This document shows positions 1-9,188 of a stretch of 64,000 bases of DNA, piece by piece (position 1 is the stretch's first letter; each line of letters starts with the position of its first letter). The stretch covers positions 248,001 to 312,000 of the forward strand of contig NZ_FMAC01000004.1 in assembly GCF_900094555.1 (NCBI RefSeq). The letters run 5' to 3'. The notes beneath the pieces were generated by a model. That model worked only from the letters and a program-made list of their open reading frames with translations, was not told the origin of the DNA and did no database searches. A program made the translations under genes and the position numbers. Source of the stretch: Martinezella hainanensis (GTDB taxonomy: Bacteria; Pseudomonadota; Alphaproteobacteria; Rhizobiales; Rhizobiaceae).

Positions 1-1679
1 ATGCGATGCTGGAAGCTGAAATCAGTGTGAATGGAGATGTCTTCGTTGAGGGACATCATGTGGGACAGTTGACCGGATTCCGGTTCACGCCTATCGCAGG
101 GACCGAAGGGCCGGATGCCAAGGCTGTTCAGACGGCCTCGCAGAAGGCGCTGGCGCTGGAATTCGAGGCACGTGCCGCACGTCTGCATGCGGCCGGCAAC
201 GGCGATCTCGCCATCAGCGCCGATGGTCTCGTGCGCTGGCTGGGCGACCCCGTGGCGCGGCTGTCGGGCAGTGATCACGTCATGCGTCCGCGCGTCATCC
301 TGCTTGCCGACGAGCAGCTGACGGGCAATGCGCGCGATCATGTGGCCGCTCGCATCGAGCGTTTCGTGAACCATCATATCAGCACGATCCTGAAGCCGCT
401 CGACGATTTGCAGCGTGCCGAGGATCTGCAGGGCCTTGCCAAGGGGCTGGCCTTCCAGCTCGTGGAAAATCTCGGCGTTCTGTTCCGCCGCGACGTCACC
501 GAAGAAGTGAAGTCGCTGGATCAGGACGGTCGCGCTTCCATGCGCCGCTATGGCGTTCGTTTCGGCGCATACCATATTTTCGTGCCTGCACTGCTGAAGC
601 CGGCTCCGGCCGAACTCATCACGCTGCTCTGGGCGCTGAAGAACGACGGTCTGGACAAGCCGGGCTATGGCGATCTGATTCCGGTTCTGGCTGCCGGCCG
701 CACCTCGGTTGTCACCGATCCAGGCTATGAGCGCACATTCTACAAGCTCGCGGGCTTCCGGTTCCTCGGCAAGCGCGCGGTGCGCATCGACATTCTGGAG
801 CGCCTGGCGGATCTCATTCGTCCGTTGCTGCAGTGGAAGCCCGGCCAGGCGTCGCGCCCCGAAGGCGCTTATGACGGCCGCCGCTTCACGACGACGACCG
901 CGATGCTCTCCATCCTCGGCGCAACGCTCGAGGATATGGAGGAAATCCTCAAGGGTCTCGGTTACCGCGCCGATTCGGTAAAGGCCGAAGAGGCGACAGC
1001 CTTCCTCGCGCAGCAGGATGCGGCGGCTGCACCGGCGGCGCCGGCTGCGGACGCCGTTGCCGAAAAGGCAGATCACGATGATGCCGATGCCGCGAGCGAA
1101 GAGCCGGCTAAGGAAGTAGAAGTCGTTTCGCAGGAAACGGCAGCTCCCGCCGAGGCACCTGTCGAGACAGAGGCCGCTGTGGCTGTGGAAGCTGTTGCCG
1201 TTGCGGAAGTTACCGCAGAGCCGACGGAACCGAAGCCGGTTCTGCTCTGGCGCTTGGGTGGCCGCAGCGACAATCAGCAGCGTCAAGGTGGCCGTGGCCA
1301 TGGCGATCGTCGCGGCCAGCAGGGCGAGGGACGTGGTCACCACGGCAATCGTCGTAGCGGTGGCGGTGGCGAACAGCAGGCGGCCGGTGAAGGCAATCGC
1401 GAAGGCGGTCGTGATCGCCGTGACGGACGCGACAATCGTGAGGCTCGCGGCGGCGACAAGGGTCCGCGCGGCAACCGCGAAGGCGGTCGTCCGCAGCATC
1501 AGGGCAATCGCGGTGATCGTCAGGACCGTGGCGAACGCAACGACCGGAACGATCGCAACAATCGCGGCGCGTCGCAGCCGCTGCGCTTCGAGGCCAAGCC
1601 GCCGCGCAAGGAAAAGCCGATCGATCCGGATTCTCCTTTCGCCAAGCTCGCTGCCCTCAAGGAGCAGATGAAGAAATAG
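1..1679 (+). CDS. Superfamily 2 helicase, C-terminal part (5' end outside window)
   Basis: This is the C-terminal part of a large protein; the reading frame is open to the first base, so the gene starts upstream. The first ~330 residues resemble the region after the helicase core of SUV3-like alphaproteobacterial helicases. An Ala/Glu-rich acidic linker follows (about residues 335-415). The last ~130 residues form a low-complexity Arg/Gly/Asp/Asn tail with repeated RGG, NRG and DRR groups, a usual RNA-binding tail. The helicase motifs themselves are not in the window, so the helicase call is by family recollection and synteny with the S4 gene 3 bases downstream, which suggests co-transcription and a role in RNA metabolism. 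Confidence 0.7.
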   Translation, partial: AMLEAEISVNGDVFVEGHHVGQLTGFRFTPIAGTEGPDAKAVQTASQKALALEFEARAARLHAAGNGDLAISADGLVRWLGDPVARLSGSDHVMRPRVILLADEQLTGNARDHVAARIERFVNHHISTILKPLDDLQRAEDLQGLAKGLAFQLVENLGVLFRRDVTEEVKSLDQDGRASMRRYGVRFGAYHIFVPALLKPAPAELITLLWALKNDGLDKPGYGDLIPVLAAGRTSVVTDPGYERTFYKLAGFRFLGKRAVRIDILERLADLIRPLLQWKPGQASRPEGAYDGRRFTTTTAMLSILGATLEDMEEILKGLGYRADSVKAEEATAFLAQQDAAAAPAAPAADAVAEKADHDDADAASEEPAKEVEVVSQETAAPAEAPVETEAAVAVEAVAVAEVTAEPTEPKPVLLWRLGGRSDNQQRQGGRGHGDRRGQQGEGRGHHGNRRSGGGGEQQAAGEGNREGGRDRRDGRDNREARGGDKGPRGNREGGRPQHQGNRGDRQDRGERNDRNDRNNRGASQPLRFEAKPPRKEKPIDPDSPFAKLAALKEQMKK

Positions 1680-1682
1680 GCC

Positions 1683-2087
1683 ATGACGGACGAGAAACAG
1701 CCATTTACCGGTTCGCGCCAGCGCATCGACAAATGGCTGTTCTTTGCTCGCATGGTGAAATCCCGGTCGCTGGCGCAGCTCTATGTGCAGAACGGCAGTG
1801 TCAGGGTGAATGGCGAGCGGGTCGTGCAGCCGAGCTTCGGTGTCAAGATTGGCGACCGCATAGAACTGTCTCTGGAGCGTCGGGACGTCGTCCTGATCGT
1901 ACGCGCACCCGGCGATCGCAGGGGGCCTTTCGAAGAAGCCAGGCTGCTTTACGAAGATCTGACCCCACCGCCGGATGAGACAAAACGTCTCACCCCTTTC
2001 GAACAGGCGTTACGGGCGCCGGGCAGCGGCAGACCGACGAAACGCGATCGCCGGGCAATCGATCGCTTAACCTCGGACGATGATTAG
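1683..2087 (+). CDS. S4 domain RNA-binding protein (Hsp15/HslR-like)
   Basis: A 134-residue protein with an N-terminal S4 RNA-binding fold (about residues 10-75), starting with the typical run RIDKWLFFARMVKSRS and continuing with the GSVRVNGERV strand pair. The family includes Hsp15, which binds stalled 50S subunits carrying nascent chains. The C-terminal third is basic and proline-rich. It begins 3 bases after the helicase stop, so the two are likely one transcript. The exact role in rhizobia is not known. Confidence 0.85.
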   Translation: MTDEKQPFTGSRQRIDKWLFFARMVKSRSLAQLYVQNGSVRVNGERVVQPSFGVKIGDRIELSLERRDVVLIVRAPGDRRGPFEEARLLYEDLTPPPDETKRLTPFEQALRAPGSGRPTKRDRRAIDRLTSDDD

Positions 2088-2294
2088 AAAACTCTGCCTG
2101 TCGTGGGCGGTTTTCAAGATTGTTTGTCCTTGAAATTGACTGACAAAGTCGATACCTCACGATCAACCTGCCGGTAACCCGCCGGACGGCGCGTTTGCGC
2201 GTGACGCATTCGTCCGCCCGTTCGGCACCGTGGGAAGGTGCGACGTTCCAGGTTGCGCATCCGCGGAAAGCTAGAGACATTCCTGGAGTGCTTC

Positions 2295-2633
2295 ATGACA
2301 TATGTCGTGACCGACAATTGCATCCGCTGCAAATATACCGACTGCGTGGAAGTCTGCCCCGTTGACTGCTTCTACGAAGGCGAGAACTTCCTTGTCATCC
2401 ATCCCGACGAATGCATCGATTGCGGTGTCTGCGAGCCGGAATGTCCTGCCGAGGCGATCAAGCCCGATACGGAGCCGGGTCTCGACAAATGGCTGAAGAT
2501 CAATGCGGACTATGCCGCGATCTGGCCGAACATCACGGTCAAGCGCGATCCGATGCCGGAAGCCAAGGAAATGGACGGTGAACAGGGTAAATTCGAGAAA
2601 TATTTCTCGACCAATCCCGGTGCGGGCGACTGA
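2295..2633 (+). CDS. fdxA: 7Fe ferredoxin FdxA
   Basis: A 112-residue ferredoxin. The cysteine pattern fits a [3Fe-4S] plus [4Fe-4S] protein: C9, C17 and C50 for the 3Fe cluster, and C21, C40, C43 and C46 for the 4Fe cluster, with an additional C12. The start MTYVVTDNC was chosen over an upstream in-frame ATG at 2238 because family members begin exactly here and a GGAG lies 6 bases upstream. It is a cytoplasmic electron carrier; its partner enzymes are not identifiable from the neighbourhood. In related genomes it sits next to the S4 gene and carD, as here. Confidence 0.93.
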   Translation: MTYVVTDNCIRCKYTDCVEVCPVDCFYEGENFLVIHPDECIDCGVCEPECPAEAIKPDTEPGLDKWLKINADYAAIWPNITVKRDPMPEAKEMDGEQGKFEKYFSTNPGAGD

Positions 2634-3032
2634 TCGAAGGTCGTGACAGGCCGTCGATAAAGGTGTAGTCGATATCGCAGAAAGCGAATCATTGCCGTTG
2701 GGCCGCTGGTCGGTCAACGTGGCCATTTTGGCGCGCGCGCAGCAAATTATTGATTTCCTCAGATTTTTGTGATAGGTTCCTCACACTGATCCACCGCGGC
2801 ATTTCGCGTGCCCAAAACCATCACGAAAGCAAATCACCAATCCGTACGCGGTTTCCTTGACATATCAACGTATTGTGTTGTCGGGTCCTGGATCGCGATG
2901 GATGGGTTTCTGTTTGCATAAGTCTGGCTGGACCAGGATGAAGTGACCCGACGGTACGTCCGTCTCATCCGGGCCTGACTGACCCGGCACCCCGGCCCTA
3001 ACGGGGCGCGTAACAGGGAGTTTTTGAAAAGA
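2634..3032 (+). other. Gene-free interval between fdxA and carD
   Basis: About 400 bases without a convincing reading frame. It contains a TTGACA hexamer at 2857-2862, but no good -10 box at 16-18 bases from it, so a promoter is possible but not shown. The part before carD is G/C-rich with short self-complementary stretches (CCCCG/CGGGG around 2990-3005) and probably forms the carD 5' leader. No riboswitch family was recognised. Confidence 0.4.
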
Positions 3033-3605
3033 ATGACGACCCAGCAGAAAAAACCTTCAGCAGCACGCCACGGCTTCAAGACTGGTGAAGCGATCGTTTA
3101 TCCGGCCCATGGTGTCGGCACGATCACTGCGATCGAAGAACAAGAAGTCGCAGGCATGAAGCTCGAGCTGTTCGTAATCGACTTCGAGAAAGACAAGATG
3201 CGTCTGAAGGTGCCGGTGGCCAAGGCCATGAGCATCGGCATGCGCAAGCTTTCCGAGACGGATTTCGTTGAGCGTGCATTGAAGGTCGTGCAGGGCAAGG
3301 CCCGCGTGAAGCGCACCATGTGGTCGCGCCGCGCGCAGGAATACGATGCCAAGATCAATTCCGGCGATCTGATCTCGATCGCAGAGGTCGTTCGCGATCT
3401 TTATCGCGCCGAGAACCAGCCGGAGCAGTCCTATTCCGAACGCCAGCTTTACGAAGCTGCTCTCGACCGCATGGCGCGCGAAATTGCCGCCGTCAACAAG
3501 ATGTCGGAAACCGAAGCCGTTCGCCTTGTCGAGACCAATCTCAACAAGGGGCCGAAGCGTGGCAAGGTCATCGACGACGACGACTCGCAGGACGAAGCCG
3601 CATAA
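3033..3605 (+). CDS. carD: CarD family transcriptional regulator
   Basis: A 190-residue CarD/CdnL-type protein. The N-terminal Tudor-like RNA polymerase-interacting domain (about residues 12-70) reads GFKTGEAIVYPAHGVGTITAIEEQE, followed by a helical DNA-binding domain (about 80-165) and an acidic tail. CarD proteins bind the RNA polymerase beta subunit and stabilise open complexes. ATG 3033 was preferred to the TTG at 3024 because AGGGAG at 3015-3020 is 12 bases from the ATG but only 3 from the TTG; the TTG start remains possible. A strong intrinsic terminator follows, so it is the last gene of its transcript. Confidence 0.93.
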   Translation: MTTQQKKPSAARHGFKTGEAIVYPAHGVGTITAIEEQEVAGMKLELFVIDFEKDKMRLKVPVAKAMSIGMRKLSETDFVERALKVVQGKARVKRTMWSRRAQEYDAKINSGDLISIAEVVRDLYRAENQPEQSYSERQLYEAALDRMAREIAAVNKMSETEAVRLVETNLNKGPKRGKVIDDDDSQDEAA

Positions 3606-3630
3606 GGCCAAGGCGCCAATATTGCTGCAA

Positions 3631-3660
3631 AAAACCCGGCCTTCGTGCCGGGTTTTTTCT
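3631..3660 (+). terminator. Intrinsic terminator after carD
   Basis: AACCCGGC and GCCGGGTT pair around the loop CTTCGT, followed by a run of six T. An A-run lies on the 5' side, so it could act on both strands. It lies 25 bases after the carD stop. Confidence 0.9.
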
Positions 3661-3778
3661 TTGGAACCTTTTCCGTTCTGCCGCGTTTAAACCTCGTGTT
3701 GGCGGTCGGTGTGGGTGTGCTCCTGCGGAGAGGGGGTTCCATACAGGCCGTATTATAGACATTCACGAGGACCGGCCT

Positions 3779-3859
3779 ATGCGTTTTCACTCGAAGCTCC
3801 CCGGCGATCTGAAGATGCTTCAATCGTCAGACCCGTTCGATGAGATCGAACTAGACTAG
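3779..3859 (+). CDS. Possible 26-residue small protein
   Basis: A short frame encoding an acidic 26-residue peptide, MRFHSKLPG...FDEIELD, with a GAGG at 3767-3770 placed 8 bases before the ATG and a TATTAT hexamer at 3751-3756 that might be a -10 box. It stands alone between the carD terminator and rpoH2. No family is recognised. The support is only the ribosome-binding site and its isolation, so it may be a chance frame. Confidence 0.3.
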   Translation: MRFHSKLPGDLKMLQSSDPFDEIELD

Positions 3860-4012
3860 TCATCGATCATCCGGCGCGCCGGATATCGATTTCCAATTCG
3901 CAATTTCATTCATTGATTTCCATCCGAGCAGCGATGTTCGGAAACGATGCTTGCTGCCCTTTTCGTCAACCGCGGCATAGAGACGATTTGAGGCCGAACC
4001 CAGGAGATGCAT

Positions 4013-4876
4013 ATGACGAATATGTCTGCAGATCGGCGCATGATCAAAGTTGCGATGGCTGCTCCCTATCTCGATCGCGACGAAGAACACAATCTCGCCA
4101 TTCGTTGGAAGGATCACGAGGATCGCGGCGCCCGCAATCAGATCGCAACCGCCCATATGCGCCTCGTCATTTCCATGGCGGGGAAATTTCGTAATTTCGG
4201 ATTGCCGATGAGCGATCTGGTGCAGGAAGGTTATGTCGGCTTGCTGGAAGCGGCTGCCCGCTTCGAACCGGAACGGGAGGTTCGCTTCTCTACCTATGCA
4301 AGCTGGTGGATTCGCGCTTCGATCCAGGACTATATCCTGCGCAATTGGTCGATCGTGCGTGGCGGCACGAGTTCCGCTCAGAAGGCGCTGTTCTTCAATC
4401 TGCGCCGTTTGCGCGCCAAGCTTGCCCGCAGCAATTCCAGCGTTACCGTGCAGTCGATCCATGAGGAAATCGCCGTCACGCTCGGCGTCAGCCTTGCCGA
4501 TGTGCAGACGATGGACGCGCGCCTTTCCAGCAGCGATACCTCGCTGCAAGCACCGTCGATCGCAGGTGATTCCGAAAGCGCCGAGCGTATTGATTTTCTG
4601 ATCAGTGACGAGCCGCTTCCCGACGAGCAGGTCTCGGACATGATCGATGGCGAACGTCGCCGCATCTGGTTGGCATCGGCGCTGAAGCATCTCAACGAGC
4701 GCGAAATGAAGATCATCCGGGCGCGTCGTCTTGTCGAAGATGGAGCGACGCTGGAAGAGCTCGGCGCCGATTTAGGTATTTCCAAGGAACGCGTGCGGCA
4801 GATCGAAAGCCGGGCCATGGACAAGCTCCGCAATGCGCTTGTCGATGCCGACCCGCGCATGGCGAGCTACGCCTGA
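4013..4876 (+). CDS. rpoH2: RNA polymerase sigma factor RpoH2 (sigma-32 family)
   Basis: A 287-residue sigma-70 family protein without region 1.1. Region 2 contains the core-binding stretch (SDLVQEGYVGLLEAAARFEP) and the -10 recognition segment (FSTYASWWIRASIQDYILRNW). Region 4.2 has the helix-turn-helix TLEELGADLGISKERVRQIE. The N-terminus MSADRRMIKVAMAAPYL matches rhizobial RpoH2 rather than RpoH1. The family directs heat, oxidative and general stress genes. ATG 4013 is preferred over 4007 because AGGAG at 4002-4006 would directly touch the earlier ATG. It is monocistronic by position, followed by a palindromic repeat. Confidence 0.92.
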   Translation: MTNMSADRRMIKVAMAAPYLDRDEEHNLAIRWKDHEDRGARNQIATAHMRLVISMAGKFRNFGLPMSDLVQEGYVGLLEAAARFEPEREVRFSTYASWWIRASIQDYILRNWSIVRGGTSSAQKALFFNLRRLRAKLARSNSSVTVQSIHEEIAVTLGVSLADVQTMDARLSSSDTSLQAPSIAGDSESAERIDFLISDEPLPDEQVSDMIDGERRRIWLASALKHLNEREMKIIRARRLVEDGATLEELGADLGISKERVRQIESRAMDKLRNALVDADPRMASYA

Positions 4877-4878
4877 GC

Positions 4879-4985
4879 TAAAGCGCGTCGTGCTCTTTCA
4901 GATTCGCTTCTCGCGCTTTAGGTCTTTGATTTTGCGCATGTCGTTATCGCAAAACCGCTGCGCACTTTTGCGCGACGTGCTTTAG
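4879..4985. repeat. RIME-like bipartite palindromic intergenic repeat
   Basis: A 107-base element made of two hairpins. The first pairs TAAAGCGCG (4879-4887) with CGCGCTTTA (4912-4920). The second pairs GCATGTCG...CGCAAAA with TTTTGCG...CGACGTGC (about 4936-4980). Length and two-palindrome design fit the Rhizobium-specific intergenic mosaic elements. It lies between the convergent rpoH2 and M48 peptidase genes, where it may also act as a transcript end. Confidence 0.75.
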
Positions 4986-5016
4986 ATCTTCTCCCGGATG
5001 GAAGAAGAGCCGCTCA

Positions 5017-6549
5017 TTATTCCGAGATAATTTTGACCCTGTCGCCCGGCGCAATCGTCGCCCCGGTTGGCAGGGCATTGATCAGTTTGAACAGGTCGAG
5101 TTTGCGATCGGTGCCCATCATGCGGGCGGCGAGCGTGGTGATGGTGTCGCCAGGCTTGACGGTGACGACGCGCACGCGCAGCGGCTTCAGCGAGGCAGCC
5201 TCTTCCGGCGTCATATGCCGGAAGCTCGCGCGCAGAACATTGGCAGTCTGATCGAGCTGTGTGATATTTCCCTTCGGCACCGCCGTCAGGAAGCGGAAGA
5301 TCTGCGTGCGGTCGCGGATGACAGTCACATCGAAATCCCAGCGATCGGCGGAGGCGCGCGCAGTTGCGGCCGGCATGCCGTTGACGGTGATCGACTTGAT
5401 CGACGATGGATCGAGGCCCGTGACCCAGCCGCTGGAAATATAATTCGTCAGATTCTGGTTCTGGGTATCGGCAACGCCGTCGAAGCGGATGGCGATATCG
5501 CCCGGGCCGGTCGCCATGACGGCTTCGACCTTGTTGTCGATACGGAAATCGGGTGGCACGTCGAAGCGGATGCCGAGGCCGCCATGCAGGAAGGTCTGGC
5601 CACGCACATAGCCCTCCTCGGGACTGTCGCCATAGAGCAGGCCGTCGATGCCGTTCAGGTAATAATCGCGGCCGATGTCGCCGACCTTGCCTTCCTCGCC
5701 GAATTCACGGGCATGCGCCTTGGCAAGATCGATGCGCTGCGGCGTGCTCGGGTGGCTTGAAAGGAAGTCCAGGCTCTGGTCGACGTCGGAATTGGCCGAC
5801 ATGAAGCGGCTGTAGTCCTCCATCGCGTTCAGGAATCGAGCGGCGGCATAAGGATCATAACCGGCCTGGCCGAGCGTGCGGATGCCGATCTCGTCGGCCT
5901 GCAGCTCCTGCTGGCGGGAGAAGGCGGCCAGACGCAGCTTGCCGCGCGCGAGCGCCTGCTTACCGGCGAGGTCGCTCGACAGGACTTCCGAAACGACGCG
6001 GCTGGCGATGACCTCGGCTTCTTCGCGCTTCTGCCGCTCGATGCCGTGATTGGCTGTCACGTGCGCCATTTCATGTGCCAATACGGCAGCGACTTCGGAA
6101 GCGTCGTTGGCAAGAGCCAAGAGGCCGCGCGTCACATAGAGATAGCCACCCGGCAGTGCGAAAGCGTTGATTGATGGCGAATTGAGAATGGTGATGCGGT
6201 AGGACTGCTGCGGATTTTCCGACACGCTGGTCAAGGCGCCGGCGATGCGGGCAACGAGCCGCTCGGTCTTGGCATCCTTGTACTCGCCGCCATAGCTTGC
6301 AAGAATGCGCGGATGCTCGCGAGCGCCCATCTGCGCGCGCGGATCGTTCTTCTGCACCTCGGAAACGATCTGCGGATTGGCGGAGGGGGAAACGCTCGGC
6401 TGATAGGATTGGTCCAGCACCGTCTGGCAGCCATTCAATATCATTGCGGCCGCAAGGAAGGGGACAAAGCGGCGCAAACGGGCTGCGACGGTCGCGCTGA
6501 TCCTTCGTTCTGCTCGCTTGCTCTGCTTCAGGACCTGTATCCTACTCAT
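5017..6549 (-). CDS. M48 family metallopeptidase lipoprotein with C-terminal LysM
   Basis: A 510-residue exported zinc peptidase. The N-terminus is basic, then a hydrophobic stretch ending in LNGC (Cys41), a lipoprotein box. The M48 active site is HEMAH (159-163), and the third ligand is expected in the later ELQADEIG stretch. The last ~50 residues are a LysM domain (VKPGDTITTLAARM), which binds peptidoglycan. BepA and related M48 proteins act in outer-membrane protein quality control, so envelope maintenance is a reasonable inference. ATG 6549 was chosen over a TTG at 6621, which would place 24 charged residues before the signal. Confidence 0.88.
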   Translation of the reverse strand: MSRIQVLKQSKRAERRISATVAARLRRFVPFLAAAMILNGCQTVLDQSYQPSVSPSANPQIVSEVQKNDPRAQMGAREHPRILASYGGEYKDAKTERLVARIAGALTSVSENPQQSYRITILNSPSINAFALPGGYLYVTRGLLALANDASEVAAVLAHEMAHVTANHGIERQKREEAEVIASRVVSEVLSSDLAGKQALARGKLRLAAFSRQQELQADEIGIRTLGQAGYDPYAAARFLNAMEDYSRFMSANSDVDQSLDFLSSHPSTPQRIDLAKAHAREFGEEGKVGDIGRDYYLNGIDGLLYGDSPEEGYVRGQTFLHGGLGIRFDVPPDFRIDNKVEAVMATGPGDIAIRFDGVADTQNQNLTNYISSGWVTGLDPSSIKSITVNGMPAATARASADRWDFDVTVIRDRTQIFRFLTAVPKGNITQLDQTANVLRASFRHMTPEEAASLKPLRVRVVTVKPGDTITTLAARMMGTDRKLDLFKLINALPTGATIAPGDRVKIISE

Positions 6550-6819
6550 TTCGCTGTCATGCCGGCTCGGCGCCAAATCCGGTTGATCGTTACCGGGCCG
6601 ATCATCGTCGCGCGCCGACAAAGGTTACGTCCACCCCCATCGATCCGAATTTACCCGGACGGTCTCCACCCCTTGCTGTAGCCGATTTTGGCACCGGTTG
6701 CATAGCGAGACTCCGTTTAAATGTGGCGGCGTTGTATTTTAGCAAGCATTCCCTAGGACTTTCAGCCGCTTGCCGCGACGAAATTAAGGCAAAACCGGCG
6801 ACAAGAAGCTGCGGCGCAA

Positions 6820-7569
6820 TCAATGTTGCAGAAATGTGGTCAATGCCGGGATGCCGTCCGTCTCCAGAAAGGTCCCGATGGGAGCGGCGAGCTCGATCGT
6901 GCCGCCAGCGATGAACGCGGCATGGTCGGCAAGGCGCCGTACCTCGGCCGGATCATGCGAGACGATCAGCACCGTATTGCCGGTCTCGCGATGCAGGATT
7001 TTCAGGAGTTCGACCATGCCCGAGCGCAGGCCGGGATCGAGGGCGGCGAAAGGCTCGTCCAGCAGCAGGATCGGCTTGTCACGCACCAGCGCCCGGGCAA
7101 AGGCGGCGCGCTGCCGTTCGCCGCCCGAGAGCGTTCCCGGCTTGCGCTTCTCGAAACCGGGCAGCCCGACGCGCGCCAAGGCTTCCGAGACCCTTTGCCG
7201 GTCCTCTTTCGAAAGTTTCAATGACGGGCTGATGCCGAGGCCGACATTGGTGAAGAGATCGAGATGGGTAAAGAGGTTGTTGTCCTGGAAGACGAGGGAA
7301 ACCGGCCGCTCGGCGGGGTGCAGGCCGGTCACGTCCTCTCCGGCAAGCACAATGCGGCCGCGGTTGGGCTGTTCGAAGCCGGCTAGCAAATTGAGGAAGG
7401 TCGATTTTCCCGATCCAGAAGGGCCGGCGACGGCGATGATCTTGCCCTGCGGCAATGTGCAGTCGAAGCGGAAGTCATGCGTGCCGAGGCGCAGCTCGAC
7501 GCCGGCCATCGCAATGCCCTGTTCCTTCATGTCCCTGCTATCATCCATTTCGCCTGCTTTCGTCATCAC
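6820..7569 (-). CDS. thiQ: Thiamine ABC transporter ATP-binding protein ThiQ
   Basis: A 249-residue (or shorter) ABC ATPase with Walker [11 protein letters not shown]-loop FQDNNLF, signature LSGGERQR and Walker [12 protein letters not shown]. It energises thiamine import through ThiP. The annotated start overlaps the thiP end by 29 bases. Internal ATGs at 7548, 7530 and 7509 are possible; 7548 has a good AGCAGG ahead of it. It is the last gene of the thiBPQ operon under the TPP riboswitch at 10281-10382. Confidence 0.93.
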   Translation of the reverse strand: MMTKAGEMDDSRDMKEQGIAMAGVELRLGTHDFRFDCTLPQGKIIAVAGPSGSGKSTFLNLLAGFEQPNRGRIVLAGEDVTGLHPAERPVSLVFQDNNLFTHLDLFTNVGLGISPSLKLSKEDRQRVSEALARVGLPGFEKRKPGTLSGGERQRAAFARALVRDKPILLLDEPFAALDPGLRSGMVELLKILHRETGNTVLIVSHDPAEVRRLADHAAFIAGGTIELAAPIGTFLETDGIPALTTFLQH

Positions 7570-9184
7570 GTACGCCCTGGCCTGCCGTACCGGCGATGGT
7601 CAAGAGAAGGCAGACCAGGCCGAGGATCAAGGCATATCCGTCGGCATCGTTGGTGCGATAGCTGCCGAGCTTGCTGTAGACCAGCCAGGGCAGGGTCATC
7701 AGGCTATCCGAGCCGAAGAGCGCCACTGCGCCGAGATCGCCGAGCGAGAGAGCCATGGCGAAGGAGAGGGCGGTGAAGAGCGGTTTGCGCAAACCCGGCC
7801 AATCAATCAGGCGAAGGCGGGCAATGCCGTGAAGGCCGAGGCTTGCCGCCAGCCGTTCGGTACGAAGGCGATGGACCACATAGGCCGGCTCGATGACGCG
7901 AATGACGAAGGGCAGTGCCATCAGTGCATTGATGACAATGATGAGGCCAGCCGCAAACCGGCTGGGATCGCCCAATGGCCTTAGGGCCAGGAACCAGCCG
8001 GTTGCCAGCACGATCGGCGGCACCAGCAAGATGAGCGACGCGCTCGCGCTCAATGCGATCGCCAGGCCGCGCAGGCCGAGGGTCTTATGGCGATCCGCCG
8101 ATATGACCGATCGGGCGCGAATGATGGCAAAAGATATCAGTACGGCTAGAAGGCCCGCGGCAAGCGCAACGACCAGGCTGGTGGCGGCCGCTTGCAGGAA
8201 GATCGGCTGACCGGCGAGCTTGAAAAGATTTGCCTCGAGGCCGGTCACGACGATGGAAGCAAGCGGCAGGCCGAGAAAGAGTGTGGCCGCCGATAGCATG
8301 ATGGTATCGATCCATCGAGCGGCCGCTCTTTGCCCATCGATGCGTCGCAGGGTGCGACCACTGGTGAGTCCGTGATCGTCCGGCGCGCGAAACAGCATCA
8401 TGGCGCCAAGGACGAAGAGGGTGATGACGATCTGCAACAGCGACAGCATTACGGCGCGGCCGGGATCGAAATCGAAGCGCAGCGCCTGATAGATCGCCAC
8501 TTCCAGCGTCGTCGCGGCCGGGCCGCCGCCGAGGATCAGGACCAGCGTGAAGCTGGTCGCGCAGAGCATGAAGATCAGGCCGGCAATGCCCGGGATCAGG
8601 CCGCGCAGGATAGGCCATTCGATGAAGCGAAAGACCGAGATGGGCCGCATGCCCAGCTCATCGGCCACGAACCAATATTCCGCGGGAACGCGCTCCAGCC
8701 CCGCGAGCATCAGTCGGCAGGCGAGCGGCATGTTGAAGAAGACGTGTGCCAGCAGGATGCCGGTGAGGCCATAGATGCTGACGGGCTGCGATAGGCCGAG
8801 TGCTGCAAGCGCCTGATTGAGCAATCCTTGCCTGCCCCATATGCCGAGCAAGCCTAATGCACCGATCAGCACGGGCAGACCCATCGGCACGGCCATCAGA
8901 CGGATCAGCCACAACCGGCCCGGAAAGCGTGGCTGGCGTGCCAAGGCGCGCGCGACCGGAATGGCGAGCACGACGGAAAGCAACGTCGAGAGCACTGCCT
9001 GCAGCAGCGTGAAGCGCAGGACGCGCAACAGGTAGGGATCGGTCAGAGGATTGGCGCCGCCGGATTCGATGCCGGCGGCGAGCAGAACGAGCACGGCGAT
9101 CCCGACGAAAAGCGCGATGCCGGCGAGGCTGAGTGCCCCGCCAGAAATGACGCGTTTTCGTTCGGGTGCCGTGAGTATGATCAA
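7541..9184 (-). CDS. thiP: Thiamine/TPP ABC transporter permease ThiP
   Basis: A 547-residue membrane protein with about twelve hydrophobic segments in two homologous halves, the duplicated layout of ThiP and the ferric-iron permease class. Each half has an EAA-type loop (e.g. [14 protein letters not shown] and [25 protein letters not shown]). It forms the inner-membrane channel for thiamine delivered by ThiB. It starts 4 bases after thiB ends and overlaps thiQ, so translation is probably coupled. Confidence 0.93.
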   Translation of the reverse strand: MIILTAPERKRVISGGALSLAGIALFVGIAVLVLLAAGIESGGANPLTDPYLLRVLRFTLLQAVLSTLLSVVLAIPVARALARQPRFPGRLWLIRLMAVPMGLPVLIGALGLLGIWGRQGLLNQALAALGLSQPVSIYGLTGILLAHVFFNMPLACRLMLAGLERVPAEYWFVADELGMRPISVFRFIEWPILRGLIPGIAGLIFMLCATSFTLVLILGGGPAATTLEVAIYQALRFDFDPGRAVMLSLLQIVITLFVLGAMMLFRAPDDHGLTSGRTLRRIDGQRAAARWIDTIMLSAATLFLGLPLASIVVTGLEANLFKLAGQPIFLQAAATSLVVALAAGLLAVLISFAIIRARSVISADRHKTLGLRGLAIALSASASLILLVPPIVLATGWFLALRPLGDPSRFAAGLIIVINALMALPFVIRVIEPAYVVHRLRTERLAASLGLHGIARLRLIDWPGLRKPLFTALSFAMALSLGDLGAVALFGSDSLMTLPWLVYSKLGSYRTNDADGYALILGLVCLLLTIAGTAGQGVRDDESRRNG

Positions 9185-9188
9185 GGCG

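Larger units (their letters stand above)
3606..4012 (+). other. Interval between carD and rpoH2
   Basis: About 400 bases holding the carD terminator, the possible 26-residue frame and the rpoH2 promoter region. A GGAAAC at 3940-3945 is faintly like a -35 of an RpoE2-type (general stress) promoter, but the matching CGTC is 18 bases on and imperfect, so it is not called as a promoter. Confidence 0.4.

Noticed and set aside
1195..1671. Long alternative frame inside the helicase tail (158 residues)
   Set aside because: It is a shadow of the RGG-repeat region, where GC-rich repeats keep other frames open.
2857..2862. TTGACA as a carD promoter
   Set aside because: No acceptable -10 hexamer at 16-18 bases; kept only as a remark on the interval.
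3940..3967. RpoE2-type promoter for rpoH2
   Set aside because: GGAAAC and CGTC are imperfect and the spacing is off.
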